Positions 1-8,166 of a DNA stretch of 64,000 bases are shown here, one piece after another. Under the pieces are notes generated by a model, which saw only the letters and a program-made list of their open reading frames with translations, did not search any database and had not been told where the DNA came from. The position numbers and the translations under genes were made by a program. Location of the stretch: NCBI GenBank assembly GCA_944390015.1, contig CALXOL010000007.1:38477-102476 (forward strand), written 5' to 3'. Position 1 is the stretch's first letter. The number at the start of each line of letters is the position of its first letter. The stretch is from an uncultured Spirochaetaceae bacterium (GTDB lineage Bacteria; Spirochaetota; Spirochaetia; Sphaerochaetales; Sphaerochaetaceae).

Positions 1-1023
1 ATTGAAGGTATAACGCACAGTATCTGCACCCTTGAGTTCGAGGATCACCGTCCTGCATATGACTGGGCGACCAGCATCGATGGAATCGAACATACTCCAC
101 ATCAGTATGAGTTCGCCCGTCTCAACATAAACTACCTGTTGATGAGCAAAAGAAAGCTGCTTTATCTCGTAAACAACAATTTCGTAACCGGCTGGGATGA
201 CCCGAGAATGCCGACTGTAAGCGGAATAAGAAGAAGAGGATATTCCCCTGAGAGCATGAAGGACTTTGTAAGCCGTGTAGGAGTAGCAAAGGTAGAAGGC
301 GTTGTTGACTATTCACTTATGGAGTTCTGTGTACGCGAAGACCTCAATAAGAGAGCTAAGAGACTCATGGCGGTTCTCGATCCCGTCCTTGTCATCATCG
401 ATAACTACCCAGAGGGCAAAGTCGAGTATTTCGAGGCTGAGAACAACCCGGAGGATGAGAATTCAGGAGTACATAAGGTCGCTTTCTCAAAGAACATATT
501 CATTGAGAGAGAAGACTTCATGGAGAATCCTGTCAAAGGATACCACAGGCTTTATATCGGAAACGAGATCAGGCTTAAGCACGCCTACTACATTACAGCA
601 ACCAGCGTAGATAAAGACGAAGATGGAAAGATCATCGCAGTACATGCGACATACGACCCGGAGAGTAAGGGTGGTACGACAGCAGATGGCAGAAAAGTCA
701 GAGGTACGAGCCACTGGGTATCAAAAGACCATGCGCTTGTTGCAGAGGTCAGACAGTACGATAAGCTCTTTAAGGCTGAGAATCCCGGTGCTCAGACAGG
801 CAACTACCTTGATGATCTCAATCCGGACTCACTCATCGTCATTGAGAAGGCCTATATCGAAGAAGAGGCTGCTAATGCGAAGGTCGGAGATTACCTACAG
901 TTCATACGTAACGGATACTACTGCGTAGATAGTAAGGACAGCAGGCCTGAGCATATGGTATTCAACCGCACCTGCACGCTCAAAGACAGCTGGGCGAAAC
1001 AGAAAGCAAAGATGGGACTTTGA
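1..1023 (+). CDS. glnS: Glutaminyl-tRNA synthetase, C-terminal part (5' end outside window)
   Basis: The reading frame is open from base 1, so the gene starts before the window; about 340 codons are visible. The enzyme charges tRNA-Gln with glutamine in the cytoplasm. The segment THSICTLEFEDHRPAYDW and the MSKRK signature (KMSKS-type ATP loop, bases 142-156) are diagnostic of class I GlnRS. The GWDDPRMPT segment follows, then the C-terminal beta-barrel anticodon-binding domain, ending in FNRTCTLKDSW. The gene ends at a TGA followed by a strong terminator. Having GlnRS suggests that tRNA-Gln is charged directly rather than only by the Glu-tRNA amidotransferase route (inference). Confidence 0.96.
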   Translation: MEGITHSICTLEFEDHRPAYDWATSIDGIEHTPHQYEFARLNINYLLMSKRKLLYLVNNNFVTGWDDPRMPTVSGIRRRGYSPESMKDFVSRVGVAKVEGVVDYSLMEFCVREDLNKRAKRLMAVLDPVLVIIDNYPEGKVEYFEAENNPEDENSGVHKVAFSKNIFIEREDFMENPVKGYHRLYIGNEIRLKHAYYITATSVDKDEDGKIIAVHATYDPESKGGTTADGRKVRGTSHWVSKDHALVAEVRQYDKLFKAENPGAQTGNYLDDLNPDSLIVIEKAYIEEEAANAKVGDYLQFIRNGYYCVDSKDSRPEHMVFNRTCTLKDSWAKQKAKMGL

Positions 1024-1042
1024 AGAATTAATTCACTTTGAT

Positions 1043-1070
1043 GGGACTTCTTCGGAGGTCCCTTTCCTTT
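1043..1070 (+). terminator. Rho-independent terminator after glnS
   Basis: An 8-bp stem (GGGACTTC with GAGGTCCC, one G-T pair) closes a TTCG tetraloop with a C-G pair, the very stable cUUCGg type. It is followed by a T-rich tract. Confidence 0.85.
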
Positions 1071-1099
1071 TTCCTCCTATTACGGTAATATCCTCTGCT

Positions 1100-2275
1100 A
1101 TGGTATCTGCACTGCTACTAATAGTAATTTACATATCATTCATCTCACTCGGGCTTCCAGACAGCCTTTTAGGGGCCTCATGGCCTATGATGCATCAAAG
1201 CCTAGGCTTTGATACCTCATCCCTGGGATATATATCATTTACCATCTGCATCGGTACGGTCATCTCTTCCCTATCCTATTCAAAGCTCTCATCAAGATTC
1301 CGCACGGAGCAGATCACATTGGCTTCCGTTCTGCTTACTGCGCTATCCCTTTTCACATTCGCATTCCTTGCAGATAAATACACGGTATTTCCAATAGCAC
1401 TCGCACTTGGAATCGGGGCAGGGAGTGTCGATGCGGGGCTTAACTACTATGTCGCACTTCACTATAAGGCAAGGCATATGAGCTGGCTGCATGCGTTCTG
1501 GGGGCTTGGAACGACTTTCGGACCTACAGTGCTTGCACTTTTCTTCTCTCAGGGAAAGTCCTGGAATGATGCGTATTTCATAATGGGCGCAGTACAAAGC
1601 CTCATAGTTCTGATTCTTCTCCTCTCGTTTCCATTATGGAAGAAGAATGAAAAAAACAGCCTGCGCTCGGAAAGTCATAATGATACGAGAACAGAGAATG
1701 CAGATACGAAAAAGGGTGTTCTGAGGATAAAAGGAGCTAAATTGGTGCTCCTATCTTTCTTCCTGTATTGTGCGATTGAATCCACAATGCTCAACTGGAG
1801 TGCCTCCTTCACTGTCTTCGCAAAGTCCCTTACAGAGAGCCAAGGTGCGCAAATCGCATCCTTCATATACTGGGGAATGACAATCGGACGGCTTTTAACC
1901 GGCATATTCAACGAGAAGACAGGAGACCGTTTCATGATCTCCGTGGGACTCATCCTCTCATTGACTGGAGCCATACTTCTTATTATATCGACATCTTTTT
2001 CCATGATAGCCGTATCCATATTCCTCATAGGTCTTGGTTTTGCTCCTGTCTATCCATCCCTTCTCCATCAGACCCCAGCGATATTCGGAATGGATGACTC
2101 ACAGAAAATAATGGGTTATGAGATGTCATCCGCATATATCGGATCGAGCCTGACACCATTTCTTTTCGGGCTTTTTACAAGAGTAACAGGTGTGGGAATA
2201 CTACCTCTGGTCCTTCTAATCTTTGTGGGCTTTGAGATAATTGTGGCGATGCTGAAAAGAAGGCTTTATCTCTAA
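1100..2275 (+). CDS. Major facilitator superfamily (MFS) transporter
   Basis: A 391-residue inner-membrane protein with about twelve hydrophobic helices and a charged central loop near residues 185-210 (Lys/Glu/Asp-rich), the usual MFS 6+6 layout. The N-terminal segment GLPDSLLGASWP is typical of the sugar or drug MFS subfamily with unassigned substrates in Firmicutes and spirochaetes. No Shine-Dalgarno sequence precedes the ATG. A TAATAT box ends 8 nt before it, so the mRNA may be leaderless, but no convincing -35 is visible. The stop codon directly abuts the stop codon of the convergent HD-domain gene. The substrate cannot be told from the sequence. Confidence 0.8.
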   Translation: MVSALLLIVIYISFISLGLPDSLLGASWPMMHQSLGFDTSSLGYISFTICIGTVISSLSYSKLSSRFRTEQITLASVLLTALSLFTFAFLADKYTVFPIALALGIGAGSVDAGLNYYVALHYKARHMSWLHAFWGLGTTFGPTVLALFFSQGKSWNDAYFIMGAVQSLIVLILLLSFPLWKKNEKNSLRSESHNDTRTENADTKKGVLRIKGAKLVLLSFFLYCAIESTMLNWSASFTVFAKSLTESQGAQIASFIYWGMTIGRLLTGIFNEKTGDRFMISVGLILSLTGAILLIISTSFSMIAVSIFLIGLGFAPVYPSLLHQTPAIFGMDDSQKIMGYEMSSAYIGSSLTPFLFGLFTRVTGVGILPLVLLIFVGFEIIVAMLKRRLYL

Positions 2276-2752
2276 TTAAGCAAGCAGTATTTCAAGCTCG
2301 TTTTTAAGCTTCCTAAACCTGGGATAATCCTTCATGGACGGACTTTGAAATGGGTCTGAAAGGAAATGATCCATCACATCGGCATCCTTTAGCACCTCAT
2401 CCATTGGATCGTGCTCCTTCTTTTTATCACTATGATGCTTTATTGCCGAAACGACAACATCAATCTCCTGCTGAGTAAAGATATTCAACGATTTCAATAC
2501 TCCGCTGGCTAAGATGGATCCGTGCAATGCATGCTCTCTCCTGTAATGGGTAAATGCATAAAGATCATGCAGGATACCAGAAATATATGCCAGCTCTGGA
2601 TTCAAAGAGCGACGGGATGCAAGAAGAAATGAGAATTTTGCAACAGCGGTAAGATGGGCGACAGCCTCCATTTTCTCAACATCATCCGCGATTTCACCCA
2701 GAATCGTGAAAGCCATATTCTCAACCGCATGAATCCTGTCCATGTTCAGCAT
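2276..2752 (-). CDS. HD-domain hydrolase
   Basis: A 158-residue soluble protein with the HD metal-site pattern: a His near residue 33 (AHLTAV), the HD pair in ISGILHDLYA (about 62-63), HH in IKHHSDKK (about 108) and a late Asp in KDADVMDHF. These fit the HD superfamily of metal-dependent phosphohydrolases, often acting on nucleotides or ppGpp-like substrates. The substrate is unknown. The length matches small stand-alone HD proteins of the YedJ/uridylate-phosphatase-like kind. The start could be this ATG or the one three codons in. It is convergent with the MFS gene with no intervening base. Confidence 0.75.
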   Translation of the reverse strand: MLNMDRIHAVENMAFTILGEIADDVEKMEAVAHLTAVAKFSFLLASRRSLNPELAYISGILHDLYAFTHYRREHALHGSILASGVLKSLNIFTQQEIDVVVSAIKHHSDKKKEHDPMDEVLKDADVMDHFLSDPFQSPSMKDYPRFRKLKNELEILLA

Positions 2753-2793
2753 ACTACCACATAATATGCATCTTTGTTAACAAAAGGTGATAA

Positions 2794-2822
2794 TTGAATT
2801 TTTCCCGAAAAAAATGTATTCA
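2794..2822 (+). promoter_or_regulatory. Promoter for the YkgJ-type gene, probably leaderless
   Basis: TTGAAT (2794-2799), a 17-nt spacer and TATTCA (2817-2822). The -10 box ends 9 nt before the ATG at 2832, and there is no Shine-Dalgarno sequence, so transcription would begin at or near the start codon. Confidence 0.45.
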
Positions 2823-2831
2823 TACATTCCG

Positions 2832-3419
2832 ATGGAAAATATTGCGTCTGATTTAGATTATCTGAAAGGTACCTCAATCGAGAGGAATATCAGGAATATT
2901 GAGGATTTTTACCGCGACGTGAATGAAAAGCTCTCCGCATTCTCTTTAAAAGAAGGGATACGATGCCCTACTGGATGCGGCATGTGCTGTGAGAGATTCC
3001 TCCCAGATGTTTCAAAGCTTGAGAGCCTTTATCTCGCATATAACATTCTTCTTTCCGAAAGGAAGACTGAGATAATCAGAAGGCTGAATGAATCAAAGGA
3101 ACAGAAGAACGGCCCATGCCCGCTTTATGATGGCGATAATGATTTTCATTGCATGTGCTACGATGCACGCCCTTTGATTTGCCGGCTTTTCGCTTCATCA
3201 TGCTTTCCTGGGAAAAACGGTGAGAGTAAATTCGCATTATGTCATTTGAACACTGATTTCAAAGGACCGGATAAAGTGCCAGCTGATGCTCCCGTAATGG
3301 GCGTATTCGGACAGAGGATGATTTGCTTAGAAGACAATGACAACATAACCGAATTTCTTCCGCTCCGAGTCTTAAAAGACATATCGTTGATAGAGTTTTA
3401 CAGCAGACTGAAAAAATAA
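2832..3419 (+). CDS. YkgJ-family cysteine-cluster protein
   Basis: About 195 residues from the ATG at 2832; a GTG at 2787 and an ATG at 2814 are in frame but have no better translation signals. The N-terminal third has the C-x3-C-x2-CC cluster (CPTGCGMCC) and the middle has CPLY...C-x-C...CRLF...C, together the eight-Cys pattern of the YkgJ/UPF0153 Zn/Fe-S cluster family. The function of this family is not firmly established; proposed roles concern metal- or Fe-S-dependent modification. The gene lies between an HD hydrolase (divergent) and an rRNA methyltransferase (convergent). Confidence 0.8.
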   Translation: MENIASDLDYLKGTSIERNIRNIEDFYRDVNEKLSAFSLKEGIRCPTGCGMCCERFLPDVSKLESLYLAYNILLSERKTEIIRRLNESKEQKNGPCPLYDGDNDFHCMCYDARPLICRLFASSCFPGKNGESKFALCHLNTDFKGPDKVPADAPVMGVFGQRMICLEDNDNITEFLPLRVLKDISLIEFYSRLKK

Positions 3420-3436
3420 TGCCGCATTTCTGCGGC
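3413..3436 (-). terminator. Terminator for the RlmI-like gene
   Basis: A perfect 6-bp stem (GCCGCA with TGCGGC, 3421-3436) is followed on the minus strand by ATTATTTTTTC. It sits in the 24-bp gap between two convergent genes and may serve both. Confidence 0.7.
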
Positions 3437-3443
3437 AATTTCC

Positions 3444-5006
3444 TTAGTCATTCTTCTTCTCGTCACGACCCTTTGTTCTTCTGAACTCATCATAGCCATA
3501 TGGAACAGGGGCCTTCCTTGCCCGGCGTGGCCTATCCTCGGAATATGATGGTCTCTCCCTTCGATCCTCAAATCTTCTTGCTCCTCTGGCTTCATCATCC
3601 TCTCTTCTGGGCCGATCATCATATCTTCTAGGACGCTCCTGATAATCCCTTCTAGGGCGATCATCGCGATCCCATCTTGGCTTTCTATCATAATCCGGTC
3701 TATCGTAACTCCTTCTCTCAGGCCTCGCATCGCTAAATTTTCTGCGTGAAGAAAAGTCATCGTCCCTTCTTCTCTCACCGTAGCTTCTTCTTTCATACCT
3801 GTCAAAGTCACGTCCATATGAAGGGCGATCGTCGAACCTTCTTTCCTCACGTCTCGATCTTTCATCGCCATCAAAAGATTTCCTATCCTTGAAACTCCCC
3901 CTCTCAATGCCGTAACTTCTTCTTGGAGCTCCGTAATCTCTTCTCTCTTCCCTTCTCTCTTCTCTCTTAACCGGCTTTTTTTCCCTTTTCCCGCCCTCTT
4001 CTTTCAGGCTGAGCATCTCAAGACTATCATCGTCAATAATCCTTTTCATCACTTCTCCCTTAAATTCTTTAACCTTCTCAAGACGGAAAATGCGCAGCGT
4101 ACTTCTCTTTCTGGTAAATCCGAACGCTCTGAACTCATCCGTCATCTCCTGTGTCTTATAATATGCTTTTATCTTCCCCTTATCGAGATTGAAAGAGGAA
4201 AGATTCTCACTGAAAATAACTACCCCGCCATCATTCAACAGCTTCGTAAAATTATAAAGATAGAACAGATAGTCCTTCTTCAAATCGAAATCATGCGCCT
4301 TATGCGAATTGGAGAAACTTGGAGGATCGAAAATGATTACATCCCATTTCCGGCCATCCTTAACCGCTTTCTCAACATATGCCTCAGCATCGGAGGCAAT
4401 AGTCGGATATTTATCCTGATCAAAGAAACCATTGGCATCCAGATTCTCTCTTGCCCATGCAGTATATACATTGGAGAGATCAACACTGTCCACTCTCTCT
4501 GCTCCCCCATATGCGGCATACACGCTGAACGATCCCGTATAGGAGAAAAGGTTAAGCACCTTCAGCCCGAAAGCCGACTCCTCCAAGGCCTTCCTGGTCT
4601 TTGCCTGATCAAGAAAAAGGCCCGTATCCACATATTTTAAAAGCTCCGTCTTAAAGAGATGGGAGTTCTCCTTGACATCCACGATAAGGCTCTCATCCCC
4701 TTTCTCGTGCTGCTCCCCGTTAGGACGCTTCTTTCTCTCTTTGTATATGACCTTATCGCTCTCAACATACAGAAAGCGCCTTACAATATCGATAACCTCA
4801 GTTCTCTCCGCATCACTAAGCGGCTCATCACCATAATCGAGAATCCTGGCATATGGGCCATACAGGTCCACGCTTAAATCCAAGCCATCAAGATTCCTGT
4901 CATAGATGCGGGCGACAGTAGAATCGCTTTCTCTCATTAGCCGCCTGGCATCAAGCCCGTTATGCTTCAAAATCTTGGCAAAATCTTTTCTTAAAAACTC
5001 CTGCAT
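3444..5006 (-). CDS. RlmI/RlmK-like class I SAM-dependent rRNA methyltransferase with Arg/Asp/Tyr-rich C-terminal tail
   Basis: A 520-residue protein. Residues 1-330 form a Rossmann SAM-methyltransferase of the RlmI (23S rRNA m5C) type: SAM motif I NLFSYTGSFSVYAA, then VDLSNVYTAWARENL and the catalytic-region motif FDPPSFSNS. From about residue 335 to the end there is a 185-residue low-complexity tail built of Arg with Asp, Glu, Tyr, Ser and Pro (REERRDYG, RRSYGIERG, DRPRRDYQERPRR), which is not part of the family. Such tails resemble RGG/RS-like RNA-binding disordered regions, so extra RNA contact or condensate formation is possible (inference). The tail remains in frame to a normal stop. 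A TATGAT box lies 9 nt before the ATG and no Shine-Dalgarno sequence is visible. Confidence 0.82.
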   Translation of the reverse strand: MQEFLRKDFAKILKHNGLDARRLMRESDSTVARIYDRNLDGLDLSVDLYGPYARILDYGDEPLSDAERTEVIDIVRRFLYVESDKVIYKERKKRPNGEQHEKGDESLIVDVKENSHLFKTELLKYVDTGLFLDQAKTRKALEESAFGLKVLNLFSYTGSFSVYAAYGGAERVDSVDLSNVYTAWARENLDANGFFDQDKYPTIASDAEAYVEKAVKDGRKWDVIIFDPPSFSNSHKAHDFDLKKDYLFYLYNFTKLLNDGGVVIFSENLSSFNLDKGKIKAYYKTQEMTDEFRAFGFTRKRSTLRIFRLEKVKEFKGEVMKRIIDDDSLEMLSLKEEGGKREKKPVKREERREERRDYGAPRRSYGIERGSFKDRKSFDGDERSRREERRFDDRPSYGRDFDRYERRSYGERRRDDDFSSRRKFSDARPERRSYDRPDYDRKPRWDRDDRPRRDYQERPRRYDDRPRREDDEARGARRFEDRRERPSYSEDRPRRARKAPVPYGYDEFRRTKGRDEKKND

Positions 5007-5228
5007 ATCTGTGTCATCATAACCGTTTATCTTCTCTTTGTATATGGTATTATCTGAGGCTTTGAATTACTTTCATCCCGCATAATTTTTAAATTCTTCT
5101 CATAACTCTTTTATCGTGATTAACAAAAGAAAGAAATATGAGAGCAAGAGAAGGAAAATAGTATAAAATAATACAGCATATCTATGATATGATATATTAT
5201 CTTTTGAGAAAAAAACTGGATATTGTTT

Positions 5229-5678
5229 ATGCAACTTGATAACGAAACACTCAATTTCCTGAAAGAAAGGGAAGAAAAGCTCGGTGCTAAAATAAAAATG
5301 AGGACATATGCCCTCTTTTACCTCTGTTCTGATGGGGAGAAAAGAGAGTATGGAGTTTTTTTATATACCGATGGAAGCACCTTTATCTTTGAGGATTTCT
5401 ACCGCCCACCTACATTCCTTGGAATTGAGCTGAAAAAGAATGAGAAAGAAAAGTATGTTAAGATGGAACACTCCTTCAAAAAGGAGGAAGTTGCATCGGT
5501 GGCAATAGTTTCCAGAAATGCGGCGATAAAAAGTGTGGAGACGGGAAAGCCCTGTAACGAGGCAGGTTGGTTTACGAGGGTGTTCAGAAAGACACTGACC
5601 GAGGTCATCTTAAAAAACGGAACAAAATATTATTTCGAGCTTATGAAGCCGGAAGACTTCATAAAGCTTCTAAAATAG
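5229..5678 (+). CDS. Hypothetical protein, 149 aa
   Basis: I do not recognise this protein. It is soluble, Lys/Glu-rich and predicted to be mostly beta strands: alternating hydrophobic segments YALFYLCS, GVFLYTDG, STFIFEDFY, KTLTEVIL and TKYYFELM, which loosely resemble a PH-like or GRAM-like fold (weak inference). The ATG at 5229 is preceded by a poor GGAT; a TTG two codons upstream is also in frame. It ends 8 bp before the phosphomutase start, and the phosphomutase Shine-Dalgarno overlaps its stop, so the two are probably co-transcribed. Confidence 0.6.
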   Translation: MQLDNETLNFLKEREEKLGAKIKMRTYALFYLCSDGEKREYGVFLYTDGSTFIFEDFYRPPTFLGIELKKNEKEKYVKMEHSFKKEEVASVAIVSRNAAIKSVETGKPCNEAGWFTRVFRKTLTEVILKNGTKYYFELMKPEDFIKLLK

Positions 5679-5686
5679 GAGTTAAC

Positions 5687-7033
5687 ATGGGAGCATTTAA
5701 AGCTTACGACATCAGAGGAATCTATAACAGGGATTTCAACAAGGATACGGCATATAAGGTAGGATATTTCCTTCCTTCCCTATTAAAGACGGACCACGTC
5801 GTAGTCGGACGTGATGTAAGGCTCAGCAGCCCAGAAATCCACGAATATCTTGTAAACGGTATACTGGACAGTGGCTCGGATGTCTGGGATTTAGGACTTG
5901 CAACCACGCCGATGGTATATTTTGCTACGGTATTCTTGAAAGCGGAGGCATCGGTCCAGATTACGGCAAGCCACAACCCAAAAGAATATAACGGCCTTAA
6001 GATATCCAGAAAAGATGCGATTCCAGTCGGAGGAGATTCGGGCCTTAAGGATCTTGAGAAGCTGGTAAACGAGGAGACGGTTATAGTCAGGGAAAAGAGA
6101 GGAAGTGTAAAGGACTACTCTCATGTCAAAGAAGAGTATGTTAAATTCCTCAAATCATTTTGCCCCGACTTAAGCGGAATGAACATAAGCATCGACTGCT
6201 CCAATGGTATGTCCAGCCTCATAATCAAAGACGTGCTTGAATGCGACAGCATCCATTACATCTACGATACTCTCGATGGATCTTTCCCGAACCATGAGCC
6301 AAATCCTCTGGAGGAGAAGAACTGTGCGGCAATAAAGGAAGAGACACTCAAGAACAACAGCGATGTCGGCATCATCTATGACGGAGATGCAGACCGTGTT
6401 ATGTTCATAGATGAAAAAGGCAGATTCATTCAGCCTGATTACATAACTGCCGTGCTTGGATACTACTATGCGAAAAAAGGATTAAAGGGGCCATCACTCG
6501 TAGACGTACGTACAAGCCGCAGCACGACAGAGTACCTTGAGAACATAGGATTTCCTCCAACGCTGTGGAAAGTAGGACATGCCTTTGCAAAGATGAAGAT
6601 AAGGGAGATTGACGGAGTATTTGGAGGAGAACTCGCAGGCCACTACTATTTCAGAAGGGATTTCTTCAACTGTGACAGCGGAATACTTGCTTCCCTAATC
6701 GTACTTAATGTCGTAAAAAGCCTTAAGGATGAGGGGAAATGCCTCTCCCAGTTCATCGATTCAATCGTAAAATATTCAAATACAGGTGAAGTCAACTTCA
6801 AGCTCGAGAATAAGGATGATTGCATTGCAAGCCTATTAGAGCACTTCAAGGAAGAAAACCCTGCTAAAATCCTTTCATTTGACGGATACCGCATCGAATT
6901 TCCTGATTGGTGGTTCAGCGTCAGAAAAAGCAACACAGAGCCTTATCTGAGAATAGTTCTTGAGGCAAGAAATGAAGATGAGAAGGAGAAGAAACTGAAA
7001 GAGATTGTGGATATTATCAAACAATTCAAATAG
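5687..7033 (+). CDS. Phosphomannomutase/phosphoglucomutase
   Basis: A 448-residue enzyme of the alpha-D-phosphohexomutase superfamily, interconverting hexose 1- and 6-phosphates for glycan and nucleotide-sugar synthesis. All four signatures are present: the phosphoserine loop TASHNP (Ser near residue 95), the Mg-binding DGDADR (near 240), the sugar-binding GGELAGHYYF and the phosphate-binding RKSNTEPYLR near the end. The start is the ATG at 5687, where AGGAG lies 5 nt upstream and the protein begins MGAFKAYDIRG as expected; an upstream in-frame extension lies inside the previous gene. The next gene is galE, so both likely supply UDP-sugars (inference). Confidence 0.92.
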   Translation: MGAFKAYDIRGIYNRDFNKDTAYKVGYFLPSLLKTDHVVVGRDVRLSSPEIHEYLVNGILDSGSDVWDLGLATTPMVYFATVFLKAEASVQITASHNPKEYNGLKISRKDAIPVGGDSGLKDLEKLVNEETVIVREKRGSVKDYSHVKEEYVKFLKSFCPDLSGMNISIDCSNGMSSLIIKDVLECDSIHYIYDTLDGSFPNHEPNPLEEKNCAAIKEETLKNNSDVGIIYDGDADRVMFIDEKGRFIQPDYITAVLGYYYAKKGLKGPSLVDVRTSRSTTEYLENIGFPPTLWKVGHAFAKMKIREIDGVFGGELAGHYYFRRDFFNCDSGILASLIVLNVVKSLKDEGKCLSQFIDSIVKYSNTGEVNFKLENKDDCIASLLEHFKEENPAKILSFDGYRIEFPDWWFSVRKSNTEPYLRIVLEARNEDEKEKKLKEIVDIIKQFK

Positions 7034-7089
7034 ATAATCTTTTATCTTTTTACCTTTCATTGTAGAATTTAAGAAGCAAGGAGGAAGTT

Positions 7090-8079
7090 ATGAAAGTAAT
7101 ACTCTTCGGAGGAGCCGGATATATCGGCACACATGTGGCACTCGCATTTCTTGAGCGTGGAGATGAGGTTGGAATCTATGATAACCTCTCTACAGGACTA
7201 GAGAGCAACGTAAGTCCAAAAGCTAAATTCTATCTGGGTGACATCCTGGACAGGGAGCATGTCAGAGAAGTACTCTCTGAGGGCTGGGACGTAGCAGTGC
7301 ACCTTGCAGCATTCAAGGCTGCGGGAGAGTCCATGGTAAAGCCAGAGAAATACAGTGAGAACAATATCACGGGTTCCCTGATTCTCATCACGGAATGCCT
7401 TAAGGCAGGATGCAAGAATTTCATCCTCTCCTCATCGGCCGCAACCTACGGAGAACCGCAATACCTCCCAATAGATGAGAAGCACCCGACAAATCCTGAG
7501 AATTATTATGGATATACAAAGCTGTGCATAGAGGAGAATCTCGCATGGTATTCAAAGCTTAAAGGGCTGAACTATGCGGCTCTCAGATACTTCAATGCCG
7601 CTGGCTATGATGTTGATGGCAAGATGCTCGGGCTGGAGAAAAACCCAGCGAACCTGATTCCTATCGTAATGGAAACGGCGTGTGGCATGAGACCGAACGT
7701 ACTTATCTTTGGAAACGACTATCCTACGGATGATGGTACTGGAGTAAGGGACTACGTTCATGTAACCGATCTGGCAGATGCTCATGTGAGGGCTGCAGAT
7801 TACATTTATTCGAAGAACAAAAACCTCGTGGTTAATCTCGGTTCGGAAAAAGGACTCTCGGTAATGCAGATAGTCGAAGCTGCAAGAAGAATCACAGGCA
7901 AGGAAATCCCAGCAATCATCAGCCCAAGGCGCCCGGGAGATCCGGCAAAACTGGTTGCCACTTCCACGTATGCGAAGAAAGAACTTGGATGGAGCGCGAA
8001 ATACAGCGACCTCGATACGATAATAAGTTCAACTTGGAAGGTGTATCAGGCTAATATGAAAGAAAAAGAAGGAAAATAA
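7090..8079 (+). CDS. galE: UDP-glucose 4-epimerase
   Basis: A 329-residue extended short-chain dehydrogenase/reductase that interconverts UDP-glucose and UDP-galactose with bound NAD in the cytoplasm. It shows the dinucleotide motif GGAGYIG (residues 7-13), the serine-rich SSSAATYG, the catalytic Tyr/Lys pair in YYGYTKL and the galE-type RYFNAAGYD. A strong AAGGAGGAAG Shine-Dalgarno precedes the ATG. It lies 56 bp after the phosphohexomutase in the same direction and ends in a terminator. Confidence 0.93.
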   Translation: MKVILFGGAGYIGTHVALAFLERGDEVGIYDNLSTGLESNVSPKAKFYLGDILDREHVREVLSEGWDVAVHLAAFKAAGESMVKPEKYSENNITGSLILITECLKAGCKNFILSSSAATYGEPQYLPIDEKHPTNPENYYGYTKLCIEENLAWYSKLKGLNYAALRYFNAAGYDVDGKMLGLEKNPANLIPIVMETACGMRPNVLIFGNDYPTDDGTGVRDYVHVTDLADAHVRAADYIYSKNKNLVVNLGSEKGLSVMQIVEAARRITGKEIPAIISPRRPGDPAKLVATSTYAKKELGWSAKYSDLDTIISSTWKVYQANMKEKEGK

Positions 8080-8086
8080 AACACAT

Positions 8087-8117
8087 GGGGAGCTCGAAGG
8101 AGAAAGCTCCCCTTCTT
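8087..8117 (+). terminator. Terminator after galE
   Basis: An 8-bp perfect stem (GGGGAGCT with AGCTCCCC), a 10-nt loop and TTCTTATT downstream. Confidence 0.75.
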
Positions 8118-8166
8118 ATTGCTATTTTCCCTCTCTTACATGATAATTCCCTATTGAGGATACAGA

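Noticed and set aside
5567..5686. Upstream extension of the phosphohexomutase ORF
   Set aside because: It lies inside the previous gene and the family N-terminus (AYDIRG) starts at 5687 with AGGAG upstream.
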